Shown here: positions 1-5,377 of the stretch, in pieces
Layout of the letters: every line of letters starts with the position of its first letter
How positions within the stretch are numbered: the first letter of the stretch is position 1
DNA from: Peptococcaceae bacterium
GTDB lineage: Bacteria > Bacillota > Peptococcia > Peptococcales > Peptococcaceae
Direction: 5' to 3'
DNA: 7,938 nt
NCBI GenBank assembly: GCA_017383785.1
Contig: JAFNVD010000113.1
Coordinates: 1 to 7,938 of the forward strand
The notes under the pieces: model-generated
Seen by the model: only the letters and a program-made list of their open reading frames with translations
Told to the model about the DNA's origin: nothing
The model's database searches: none
Position numbers and translations under genes: made by a program

Positions 1-90
1 CTCCATATAATTGTTAGAGTTCTTAGCTCATTCACTTACTTGCTTGCGTTTTTCCGTTTCCGAAATAAACTGTTTGAATTGTCGAGGCCG

Positions 91-110
91 CACTATCAGT
101 ATTGATAGTG
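91..110 (-). other. Stem-loop in the rRNA leader
   Basis: A perfect inverted repeat, CACTATCA / TGATAGTG, with a 4-base loop lies about 70-90 bases downstream of the expected transcription start and about 90 bases before the expected 16S start. Leader hairpins of this kind are common in rRNA precursors and can be processing or folding elements. A protein-binding role is also possible, since the arms form a symmetric TATCA/TGATA operator-like dyad. Confidence 0.6.
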
Positions 111-154
111 TTTCCTCTATCATCTGGTTTGTTCGCTTATTTTCAACTGTTTAA

Positions 155-166
155 TTTTCAAAGAGC
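155..166 (-). promoter_or_regulatory. boxA-like rRNA antitermination site
   Basis: The minus strand reads GCTCTTTGAAAA. It closely resembles the boxA sequences of Firmicutes rRNA operons (CTCTTTGAAAA core) and E. coli boxA (TGCTCTTTA). In known systems NusB/NusE bind this element in the RNA to prevent Rho-dependent termination. Its position about 20 bases after the expected transcription start is typical. Confidence 0.75.
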
Positions 167-189
167 TTTCGTCTTGCGACAGCTTGTAT

Positions 190-218
190 ATACTATCACA
201 TCTTATCCTCTCTGTCAA
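190..218 (-). promoter_or_regulatory. Proximal rRNA promoter
   Basis: The minus strand has a perfect -35 TTGACA (213-218), a 17-base spacer and a -10 TAGTAT (190-195, 5 of 6 to consensus). Transcription should start near 183. Together with the second promoter 92 bases upstream, this is the tandem arrangement usual for rRNA operons. The bases GTGATAG, covering the end of the spacer and start of the -10, are shared exactly with the distal promoter. Confidence 0.88.
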
Positions 219-245
219 CACCTTTTTTCAACTTTTTAAAAAGTT
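219..245 (-). promoter_or_regulatory. UP-element-like A/T tracts with a 16-bp palindrome
   Basis: Immediately upstream of the proximal -35 the minus strand carries runs of A and T, including the perfect palindrome AACTTTTTAAAAAGTT (230-245) and an A6 run. A/T tracts in this position (about -38 to -65) are the known binding site for the RNA polymerase alpha C-terminal domain at strong rRNA promoters. The perfect symmetry may be incidental to the A/T content. Confidence 0.55.
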
Positions 246-281
246 TTTTCGTGTCGGCTTTGAGCGCTGACGATGTTTGTT

Positions 282-310
282 ATTCTATCACTTCATTTCT
301 CCTTTGTCAA
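282..310 (-). promoter_or_regulatory. Distal rRNA promoter
   Basis: The minus strand has a perfect -35 TTGACA (305-310), a 17-base spacer and a -10 TAGAAT (282-287, 5 of 6 to consensus). It points the same way as the proximal promoter and has the same geometry, so the two together drive the rRNA operon to the left. Confidence 0.85.
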
Positions 311-440
311 CTGCATTTTCTCAAGATTTTTCTTATATATGCTAATAAGCAATATACCTACTCTATGCTATTCTTCTATTATATGCTCTCTAATGTATTC
401 TCTCTATTATATTCTTCATCTATACATACGGTGATTGTTT
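311..440. other. AT-rich intergenic stretch with no identified gene
   Basis: This stretch is rich in TAT and CTCT runs. It contains a direct repeat, TCTATTATAT, at 375-384 and 403-412. On the minus strand both copies contain TATAAT, but neither has a credible -35 element at 16-18 bases. No coding region with a ribosome binding site was found. It probably serves as the A/T-rich upstream region of the rRNA promoters. Confidence 0.5.
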
Positions 441-480
441 TCAGTTGTAAATTTTTCAGTTGTAAATATCAGTTGTAAAT
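441..480 (-). repeat. Three direct copies of a 12-base motif
   Basis: TCAGTTGTAAAT occurs exactly at 441-452, 456-467 and 469-480 (minus strand ATTTACAACTGA). Start-to-start spacings are 15 and 13 bases. The cluster lies between the terminator of the trxB-like gene and the rRNA promoters, about 130 bases upstream of the distal -35. It may be a binding array for a regulator or a slippage-type expansion. Nothing in the sequence identifies a binding protein. Confidence 0.7.
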
Positions 481-520
481 AAAAAAATACAGCAGATAGA
501 GTTTGTCTCTATCTGCTGTA
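481..520 (-). terminator. Rho-independent terminator of the trxB-like gene
   Basis: A perfect 14-bp stem (488-501 with 507-520) and a 5-base loop are followed on the minus strand by seven T residues (481-487). It lies 28 bases after the stop codon of the thioredoxin-reductase-like gene. A second, smaller perfect hairpin, TTGTGC-AAAC-GCACAA (525-540), lies between the stop codon and the terminator. Confidence 0.93.
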
Positions 521-547
521 CGAATTGTGCAAACGCACAAATAGTAA

Positions 548-1759
548 TTACATCTGAGCTGCCAGATCCTGATCCAGGTTGATTTCGCGAACCAGTTCAC
601 CTTTGTTCAGTTCGATTACGCAAGCTGTTTTTTCAGCGTCAACAACAACGCCATATTTTTTAGCCCAGCCTTTTTTACGTGTGATATCGATTTCCATGAA
701 TTTGTATTTGTTACCAGCTTCACGGTTAGCAGCGTCTACTTTGTTCAGTTTGTCTAAGCTGTCGCCGAATTCTGGTGTCCAGAAGCCCATCAGTACTGGT
801 TTTTCAGATTCAACAACAGTTACCTGGAAGTCATGCTGTTCTTCGATGTAGCGTTCAGCAGCAGTAGCAGCGATTGCACCGTCACCGATAGCTGTGGATA
901 CCTGACGCAGGTATTTTGCACGAACGTCACCTACAGCGAATACGCCCGGTACGTCTGTTTCCATCATTTCATTTGTGTGTACCCAGCCACGACCGTCTAA
1001 TTCCATCTGGCCTTTTACGCATTCGGTACCTGGTACCATACCAACGAAGAAGAATACATAACCACATTCGAAATCTGTGATTTCGCCTGTTTTGGTGTTT
1101 TTAATTTTAACGCCTGTTACTTCGCCGTCACCTTCGATAGAATCCAGTACGGAGTTCCATACGAAGTTCATTTTTGGATGAGCAAATGCTCTTTCAGCAG
1201 CCTGTTTGTTGCAGTCTAAGTGACCTTCTTCGTGCAGAACGATTACAGTAACGCTGTTTGCGAATTTCGCAATGAACATACCTTCTTCGATTGCCTGGTC
1301 GCCGGAACCTACTACTACTACATCCTGACCTTCTGTAAATTCAGCGTCGCATGTTGCGCAGTAAGCAACACCCATACCCTGCAGTTCACGTTCACCTGGG
1401 ATGCCCAGTACGCGAGCTTCAGTACCTGTAGCTACGATAACAGCTTTAGCCTGGTATTCATTTTTTCTTGTTTTAACGATTTTGATGTCGCCAGCGAAGT
1501 CAACGGATTTAACTTCTTCTTTTTTCACTTCAACACCAAAGTTCTGTGCATGTTCAGCCATGTCCTGCATTAAGTCTGGACCTGTTGTTTCTTTGTAACC
1601 AGGATAGTTAACGATTTCTCTTGTTGTGAACGCACGGCCACCCAGAGAACCTTTTTCCAGAATCAATGTTTTCATTTTTGCACGGCCACCGTAAATACCA
1701 GCACTTAAACCAGCAGGGCCGCCACCGATAATAATCAGATCGTATAAGTTTTCAGACAT
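548..1759 (-). CDS. trxB: Thioredoxin-reductase-like flavoprotein fused to a degenerate thioredoxin domain
   Basis: A 403-residue cytoplasmic FAD enzyme of the low-molecular-weight thioredoxin reductase family, which passes electrons to a thioredoxin through a CxxC pair. Seen: FAD-binding GGGPAG at 12-17, GG-R...NYPGY around 40-55, redox motif CATC at 134-137 followed by D, a second nucleotide fold GSGDQA at 151-156, and the FAD motif GDVRAKYLRQ at 277-286. The usual family length is about 310. The extra residues 312-403 have a thioredoxin-like layout, but the active site is WTPEFGDS (327-334) in place of W-C-G-P-C, and the cis-proline region reads EKTACVI, so both cysteines and the proline are missing. 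The NADPH-phosphate motif HRRxxxR is also absent (VLHEEGHLD near 174). The start has AGGAGG at 1768-1773, 8 bases upstream. The gene has its own promoter and terminator. The family assignment is firm; electron donor and partner are unknown. Confidence 0.88.
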   Translation of the reverse strand: MSENLYDLIIIGGGPAGLSAGIYGGRAKMKTLILEKGSLGGRAFTTREIVNYPGYKETTGPDLMQDMAEHAQNFGVEVKKEEVKSVDFAGDIKIVKTRKNEYQAKAVIVATGTEARVLGIPGERELQGMGVAYCATCDAEFTEGQDVVVVGSGDQAIEEGMFIAKFANSVTVIVLHEEGHLDCNKQAAERAFAHPKMNFVWNSVLDSIEGDGEVTGVKIKNTKTGEITDFECGYVFFFVGMVPGTECVKGQMELDGRGWVHTNEMMETDVPGVFAVGDVRAKYLRQVSTAIGDGAIAATAAERYIEEQHDFQVTVVESEKPVLMGFWTPEFGDSLDKLNKVDAANREAGNKYKFMEIDITRKKGWAKKYGVVVDAEKTACVIELNKGELVREINLDQDLAAQM

Positions 1760-1821
1760 GAGAGAATCCTCCTAATATTTTTTTATGTGCCTCTTCATCA
1801 ACGACACACTGTCATGTCTAT

Positions 1822-1850
1822 ATTATATAACAAACTGCACACATTTACAT
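1822..1850 (-). promoter_or_regulatory. Probable promoter of the trxB-like gene
   Basis: The minus strand has a perfect -10 TATAAT (1822-1827), a 17-base spacer and a weak -35 ATGTAA (1845-1850, 3 of 6). The expected start is near 1815, giving a leader of about 55 bases that ends in a strong AGGAGG site. Confidence 0.55.
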
Positions 1851-1906
1851 AATAAATTCCGTCTATATACCCATTCAAGTATTTTATGGCAAACATTCGT
1901 ACAAAC

Positions 1907-1924
1907 TAATACGCTAGTGTATTA
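1907..1924. repeat. 18-base dyad overlapping the hydF stop codon
   Basis: TAATAC-GCTAGT-GTATTA has perfect 6-base arms and a 6-base centre. It includes the hydF stop codon (1922-1924) and lies about 57 bases upstream of the -35 of the trxB-like gene. It lacks a T-run and is AT-rich, so it is a poor terminator. It could be an operator, or simply chance. No other hydF terminator is evident, so readthrough into the trxB-like gene is possible. Confidence 0.3.
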
Positions 1925-3127
1925 CTGCAGAATATCCCGTAAATTCGGAAAAATCTCAATGCTGCGCTTTAAAATCCCCTGCATATATGCCATGGCAATG
2001 CCATAGTTGGTAAATGGAATATTCTGATCGGCAGCACATTTCTGACGATATTTCATTTCTCTTTCATTTAACATACAACCGCCACAATGAATCACCAGCT
2101 TATACGCTGACAAATCATCGGGAAACTCAGTACCTGAAGTAAAGCGATACTGCAATTGTTTGCCTGTGGTTTTTTCCAACAATTTAGGCAGTTTCACAGT
2201 CCCAATATCACCACACTGCCGATGATGGGTACAGCCTTCAGAAATCAATACCGTGTCACCATCTTGCAGTGCCCCAATCGCCGCAGCGCCATGCACTGCG
2301 CCTTCCAGCTGTCCTTTATAACGAGCCATTAAAATAGAAAAGGACGTCAGAGGAATGTCAAGCGGTGTGTCTTTGGCTACAGGTGCAAATGCCTGGCTAT
2401 CTGTGATCACAAGCGCCGGTGTTTTTCCGATATTCTCTAATGTATGTTTCAGTTCTGTTTCTTTTGTAACAATAGAAATGGCACCACGGTCTAAAATATC
2501 ACGAATGGTCTGCTGCTGTGGTAAAATCAATCTTCCTTTTGGTGCTGCCGAATCAATTGGAGTCACCAGCACAACAAAATCATTCGGCTGAATCAAATCG
2601 GCAACAATATAAGTATCTTTATTTTCAACCGCTGCTAATTTGCCAATTGCTTCTTTCAATGATTCAATACCATCTTTGCGTTCCGCACTTACCAGGCAGA
2701 TATTGTCCCCTTCTAATTGCATCGGCTCAGACAGCAAATCAATCTTGTTATACACAATCAAATACTTAATTTCTTTTGCTTCAAACAATGCAATCAAATC
2801 CTGCTCAACCTCTGTGATGCCTTGCTGGCAATCTACGACCAGTACTGCAATATCCGTTTTGTTGAGAATCTGTTTTGTTTTCTTTACACGCAATTCACCC
2901 AAAGCACCTTCGTCATCAATCCCCGGAGTGTCAATGATGACTACCGGCCCAATTGGCAACAGCTCCATTGCTTTTGTGACAGGGTCTGTCGTAGTGCCTT
3001 TTACATCAGAAACCACTGCCAGTTCCTGCCCTGTTACTGCATTTACAATGCTGGATTTACCGGCATTTCGTTTCCCAAAGAACCCAATGTGTACGCGTTC
3101 GCCTGATGGTGTTGCATTTAAACTCAT
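1922..3127 (-). CDS. hydF: [FeFe]-hydrogenase maturation GTPase HydF
   Basis: HydF is the scaffold that, with the radical-SAM enzymes HydE and HydG, assembles the 2Fe subcluster and delivers it to [FeFe]-hydrogenase in the cytoplasm. The protein is 401 residues, normal for the family. Seen: a GTPase domain with P-loop GKRNAGKSS (18-26), GTTTDP (44-49), DTPG (66-69), NKID (127-130) and SAE (147-149); a middle dimerisation region; and the C-terminal cluster-binding signature CTH (299-301) followed 45 residues later by HCGGC (347-351), matching CxHx(44-53)HCxxC. C299, C348 and C351 are the expected [4Fe-4S] ligands. The ATG at 3127 was chosen because AGGAGG lies 7 bases upstream; a longer frame from TTG at 3145 would bury that site inside codons. 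hydE, hydG and a hydrogenase gene are not in the window, so they must lie elsewhere if the pathway is complete. Confidence 0.96.
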   Translation of the reverse strand: MSLNATPSGERVHIGFFGKRNAGKSSIVNAVTGQELAVVSDVKGTTTDPVTKAMELLPIGPVVIIDTPGIDDEGALGELRVKKTKQILNKTDIAVLVVDCQQGITEVEQDLIALFEAKEIKYLIVYNKIDLLSEPMQLEGDNICLVSAERKDGIESLKEAIGKLAAVENKDTYIVADLIQPNDFVVLVTPIDSAAPKGRLILPQQQTIRDILDRGAISIVTKETELKHTLENIGKTPALVITDSQAFAPVAKDTPLDIPLTSFSILMARYKGQLEGAVHGAAAIGALQDGDTVLISEGCTHHRQCGDIGTVKLPKLLEKTTGKQLQYRFTSGTEFPDDLSAYKLVIHCGGCMLNEREMKYRQKCAADQNIPFTNYGIAMAYMQGILKRSIEIFPNLRDILQ

Positions 3128-3134
3128 ATCTATT

Positions 3135-3140
3135 CCTCCT
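3135..3140 (-). promoter_or_regulatory. Ribosome binding site that fixes the hydF start
   Basis: A perfect AGGAGG lies 7 bases before the ATG at 3127. An in-frame TTG at 3145 lies upstream of this site and is therefore unlikely to be the true start. Confidence 0.9.
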
Positions 3141-3152
3141 GTCAATCTGTTT

Positions 3153-3164
3153 AGAAATATTTCT
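3153..3164. repeat. Perfect 12-base palindrome in the hydF leader
   Basis: AGAAATATTTCT is a perfect palindrome lying between the proposed hydF -10 and its ribosome binding site, about 10-21 bases downstream of the expected transcription start. On the minus strand it is flanked by AAACAG on the downstream side and by ACAG on the upstream side. A repressor or redox-regulator operator is possible; no regulator can be named from the sequence. Confidence 0.4.
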
Positions 3165-3180
3165 GTTTACCTTATTGTAA

Positions 3181-3209
3181 ATTATAACTTATTTTTACCC
3201 ATTAATCAT
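3181..3209 (-). promoter_or_regulatory. Probable hydF promoter
   Basis: The minus strand has a perfect -10 TATAAT (3181-3186), a 17-base spacer and a weak -35 ATGATT (3204-3209, 3 of 6). The expected start is near 3174, giving a leader of about 47 bases. It is back to back with the promoter of the plus-strand gene, with 22 bases between the two -35 elements. Confidence 0.5.
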
Positions 3210-3231
3210 AACAAAAAAACAAACAATATAC

Positions 3232-3260
3232 TAGACAACAATAAAAAAATAATGTATACT
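3232..3260 (+). promoter_or_regulatory. Promoter of the secreted glycosidase-family gene
   Basis: A -35 TAGACA (3232-3237, 5 of 6) is followed by a 17-base spacer and a -10 TATACT (3255-3260, 5 of 6). A G directly before the -10 and a T before that give part of an extended -10. Transcription should begin near 3267, giving a 5' leader of about 72 bases. Confidence 0.7.
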
Positions 3261-3266
3261 GTGTCT

Positions 3267-3282
3267 GTAACTATTTTGTTAC
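3267..3282 (+). repeat. Dyad at the glycosidase-gene transcription start
   Basis: GTAAC-TATTTT-GTTAC has perfect 5-base arms and is followed by five T residues (3283-3287). It begins about where transcription should start, so it could be an operator blocking initiation or a short 5' hairpin on the mRNA. The stem is too weak to be a confident terminator. Confidence 0.35.
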
Positions 3283-3338
3283 TTTTTAATGAACGAAAAA
3301 ACAAAATACACCTGTATTCTATGGAAAGGAGTGTTATT

Positions 3339-4784
3339 ATGAAGTTTCCACATCGGAACTTGTTTTTAACAGCTCTGCTGTTTGCACTATTGTGCGTTCC
3401 GATGCCAGCTTTTGCGACACTCGACACCCTATCCGTTACTATAGATGACACAGCCACTGAGTATCAAGCCTTCATCGATACCGATGAATCAGTGTTTATG
3501 TCCGCTGCCGATATTGCTTCTGTATTCCAAGCGGAATACACTTACAACAGTGAGGAAGACAGTATCACCTACGTTTTAGGGAAAAAATTGTTTGGAAAAA
3601 AAGAGGCCGTGCTTACGGCTGAAGCAAACACTGCCATGGTAAACGGCAAACAAATCGATTTGGATGCAGCACCTGTTGTGTCTGACGATCTGTTGCTGGT
3701 GCCAATGGAAGCAGTTTCCGCTATTTGGAACGCTGCATACGGTTTTAACAGCGAAGCGTTATACATCCATACGGATGGCAGCGAAGTAGTTGTACCCGTA
3801 CTATCAAAAGTGTTTGTAGAAAAACAAAGTGTTACCATAGGAGAGAAGACTGCAGTAATTCGATACATTCGTATTCCTGCATCTTCTAATTTAAAAGCTG
3901 ATATTGTGTTAGCACACAATAATATCGGCGCAACTGAGGAATTAAGCGATATCGCCGTGCGATCTTCTGCCAAGGCAGCAATCAACGGCGGCTTTTTCCA
4001 AAGTTTTGACAACACAAAAGCTCAGGAACCTTACGGGATTCTGATTAAGAACGGCAAACTTGTTCATTCCGATAATACCGGCAGCACATTGGGATTCACC
4101 CAAGATGGCAAAGTCAAACTGGATATGGTACACAGCGTTATCCAGTTAAAAATCGGCAATGCAGCATATACCGCATCCCTCATGAATCACAGCCCGGCAG
4201 TAAATAGTGACACCATTGCACTGTTTACCTCTGCTTATGGGAAAACACTGAACTGCACTACCGGTACTGCAGTTGTGGTACAAAACGGTAGTATCAGTAC
4301 TATTACCGAGGCACAAACCGTAAATATTCCTGAAGATGGTTTTGTTGTATTATTTACAGGACAAAAAACAACACTCGTAAATGATTTACAGAAAAACGAT
4401 GTTGTTTCTTATTCTGTATCCTATGTAAATGCAAACAATGCAAAAGCTGACTGGTCTGATATCCAGACCGCAATCGGTGCAGGTCCGACTTTAGTAAACA
4501 ACGGTAAAGTTGTTTGCAACCCTGCAAAAGAAGGCTTTACTGATGAAACCAGTTTCCAGATTGCTGTAGCACGTAGTGCTATCGGGATTACCGAAGACAA
4601 TACTGTGCTCTTGGTAGGCAATGTAAAATGCTCTGCCGAAGAATTAGCAGCAGTTATGGTAGAATTGGGTGCAGTACAGGCAATCGCTACAGATAGCGGT
4701 GCTTCCTCCGGGTTGTACAGTGTTGCTGACGAACCGGTAGCTGCTCCAATGAAAGCAATCAGTAACGCATTAATCTTTAAATAA
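3339..4784 (+). CDS. Secreted phosphodiester glycosidase family protein with an N-terminal stalk-like domain
   Basis: A 481-residue exported protein. Seen: a signal peptide (MKFPHR, a hydrophobic run at 8-21, likely cleavage after AFA at 26); a region at about 28-145 resembling the copper-amine-oxidase N-terminal-like 'stalk' fold common in Firmicutes surface proteins (VNGKQIDLDAAPVVSDD then VPMEAVSAI); and a domain at about 175-480 with the hallmarks of the NAGPA/phosphodiester glycosidase family: AINGGFF (214-220), PYGILIKNGKL (231-241), GAGPTLVNNGK (380-390), ARSAIGI (411-417) and SGASSGLY (453-460). Family members cleave sugar-1-phosphodiester links; the substrate here is unknown, and an envelope polymer is only a guess. 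The usual C-terminal D-G-G is D-S-G here. The ATG at 3339 follows AAAGGAG by about 7 bases. The frame stays open far upstream, antisense to hydF, but the signal peptide and ribosome binding site set the start. Confidence 0.87.
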   Translation: MKFPHRNLFLTALLFALLCVPMPAFATLDTLSVTIDDTATEYQAFIDTDESVFMSAADIASVFQAEYTYNSEEDSITYVLGKKLFGKKEAVLTAEANTAMVNGKQIDLDAAPVVSDDLLLVPMEAVSAIWNAAYGFNSEALYIHTDGSEVVVPVLSKVFVEKQSVTIGEKTAVIRYIRIPASSNLKADIVLAHNNIGATEELSDIAVRSSAKAAINGGFFQSFDNTKAQEPYGILIKNGKLVHSDNTGSTLGFTQDGKVKLDMVHSVIQLKIGNAAYTASLMNHSPAVNSDTIALFTSAYGKTLNCTTGTAVVVQNGSISTITEAQTVNIPEDGFVVLFTGQKTTLVNDLQKNDVVSYSVSYVNANNAKADWSDIQTAIGAGPTLVNNGKVVCNPAKEGFTDETSFQIAVARSAIGITEDNTVLLVGNVKCSAEELAAVMVELGAVQAIATDSGASSGLYSVADEPVAAPMKAISNALIFK

Positions 4785-4801
4785 GATTTCAAGCATTATA
4801 A

Positions 4802-4838
4802 AAGGCCTTGATGAATTTTCATCAAGGCCTTGCTTTTT
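4802..4838 (+). terminator. Terminator between convergent genes, probably bidirectional
   Basis: A perfect inverted repeat (4802-4815 with 4818-4831, AAGGCC at the base of each arm) is followed on the plus strand by GC and five T residues (4834-4838). It lies 17 bases after the glycosidase stop codon. On the minus strand the same stem is followed by TTATAAT, a weaker U-tract, and it lies about 60 bases past the stop of the ArsC/Spx-like gene. It probably ends both transcripts. Confidence 0.9.
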
Positions 4839-4892
4839 GCTCTATGGCTTTTCATCCACTTCTATACCTCTATCGGTACGTTGATACGCTGC

Positions 4893-5249
4893 TTATTTCT
4901 GCAAAGCTTCTGCCCATTTCTCAGCTTTGAACCCTGCCAATACCACACCATCACCAATCAGCAATGGACGTTTTACCAACATACCGTCGGTAGCCAACAA
5001 TGCAATTTGCTCCTCGTCACTCATGGTAGGCAGTTTGTCCTTTAAGCCCAGGTCTTTATATTTCAAACCACTGGTATTGAAAAACTTTTTCACCGGCTGA
5101 CCACTGTCGCCAATCCACCGAGCCAATTCTTCTGCTGTAGGATTCTGCTCTACAATATGACGGGCTTCGTACGCCACGCCCTGCTCATCCAGCCAAGCTT
5201 TTGCCTTCTGACAGGTACTGCACTTTGGATAATGTACAAACAAATACAT
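4893..5249 (-). CDS. ArsC/Spx-family thioredoxin-fold protein
   Basis: A 118-residue cytoplasmic protein of the ArsC/Spx/MgsR family. Seen: a beta strand then CSTC at 10-13 (CxxC), followed by a helix QKAKAWLDEQG, the family segment VKKFFNTSGLKYKDLGLKDKLPTMS at 53-77, and KRPLLIGDGVVLAGF at 93-107 whose arginine (R94) matches the conserved substrate-site arginine. The length is typical. Family members include glutaredoxin-dependent arsenate reductases, the RNA-polymerase-binding stress regulators Spx/MgsR and many uncharacterised small thiol proteins. The CxxC pair leans toward the Spx/MgsR or ArsC-like subgroup, but the exact role cannot be decided. The ATG is the only possible start, because two stop codons (TGA TGA) lie just upstream in frame. 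The ribosome binding site is weak (AAAGTGG), suggesting modest expression. No arsenic-resistance genes are adjacent. Confidence 0.88.
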   Translation of the reverse strand: MYLFVHYPKCSTCQKAKAWLDEQGVAYEARHIVEQNPTAEELARWIGDSGQPVKKFFNTSGLKYKDLGLKDKLPTMSDEEQIALLATDGMLVKRPLLIGDGVVLAGFKAEKWAEALQK

Positions 5250-5293
5250 ATTTCATCACACCACTTTCATTCCATATTCTATTCTACGCTACT

Positions 5294-5321
5294 CTTATAC
5301 CACAAATCATACGTTTTCAAA
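5294..5321 (-). promoter_or_regulatory. Probable promoter of the ArsC/Spx-like gene
   Basis: The minus strand has an extended -10, TG-G-TATAAG (hexamer 5294-5299), with a -35 candidate TTTGAA (5316-5321) at 16 bases or TTGAAA (5315-5320) at 15 bases. It lies directly past the T-run of the lepA terminator, so this gene appears to be transcribed separately from lepA. Confidence 0.55.
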
Positions 5322-5322
5322 C

Positions 5323-5359
5323 AAAAAAGCTGTGCATCAGCCATTCACCGACGCACAGC
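5323..5359 (-). terminator. Rho-independent terminator of lepA
   Basis: On the minus strand GCTGTGC (5353-5359) pairs perfectly with GCACAGC (5329-5335). The interior can extend the stem to about 13 bp with G-U wobbles, leaving a short GAATG loop. Six T residues follow (5323-5328). It lies 18 bases after the lepA stop codon. Confidence 0.93.
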
Positions 5360-5377
5360 ATATATTTGTTCTATGGG

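Larger units (their letters stand above)
1..182 (-). other. rRNA operon leader; 16S rRNA gene expected at the left edge
   Basis: This is the transcribed leader of an rRNA operon reading leftward off the window. Seen: it follows two near-consensus promoters, carries a boxA-type antitermination motif, contains a perfect 8-bp stem-loop and has no open reading frame. The final bases on the minus strand read TTATATGGAG. If the next bases beyond the edge are AGTTTGATC, they would complete the universal 16S start AGAGTTTGATC, so roughly bases 1-9 would be the first nucleotides of 16S rRNA. That last step is inference, because the diagnostic bases lie outside the window. A small GTC-GCAA-GAC hairpin with a GNRA-type loop sits just before boxA (about 171-180) and occupies the place of a boxB element. 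Confidence 0.8.

Noticed and set aside
251..478. A 75-codon plus-strand frame in the rRNA upstream region
   Set aside because: It starts on top of the distal rRNA promoter and ends in the 12-base repeats. It has no ribosome binding site or domain and its composition is that of AT-rich noncoding DNA.
579..1598. Several plus-strand frames opposite the trxB-like gene
   Set aside because: They are antisense shadows of a conserved flavoprotein, with no ribosome binding sites and low-complexity, Ser/Phe/Thr-rich composition.
3128..3145. Upstream TTG start for hydF (six extra residues)
   Set aside because: The AGGAGG site lies inside the extension, 7 bases before the ATG at 3127, so the shorter start is far more likely.
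2640..3338. A 233-residue plus-strand extension in frame with the glycosidase gene
   Set aside because: It runs antisense over the well-supported hydF gene, has no ribosome binding site, and would bury an obvious signal peptide. The ATG at 3339 has a good ribosome binding site and a promoter just upstream.
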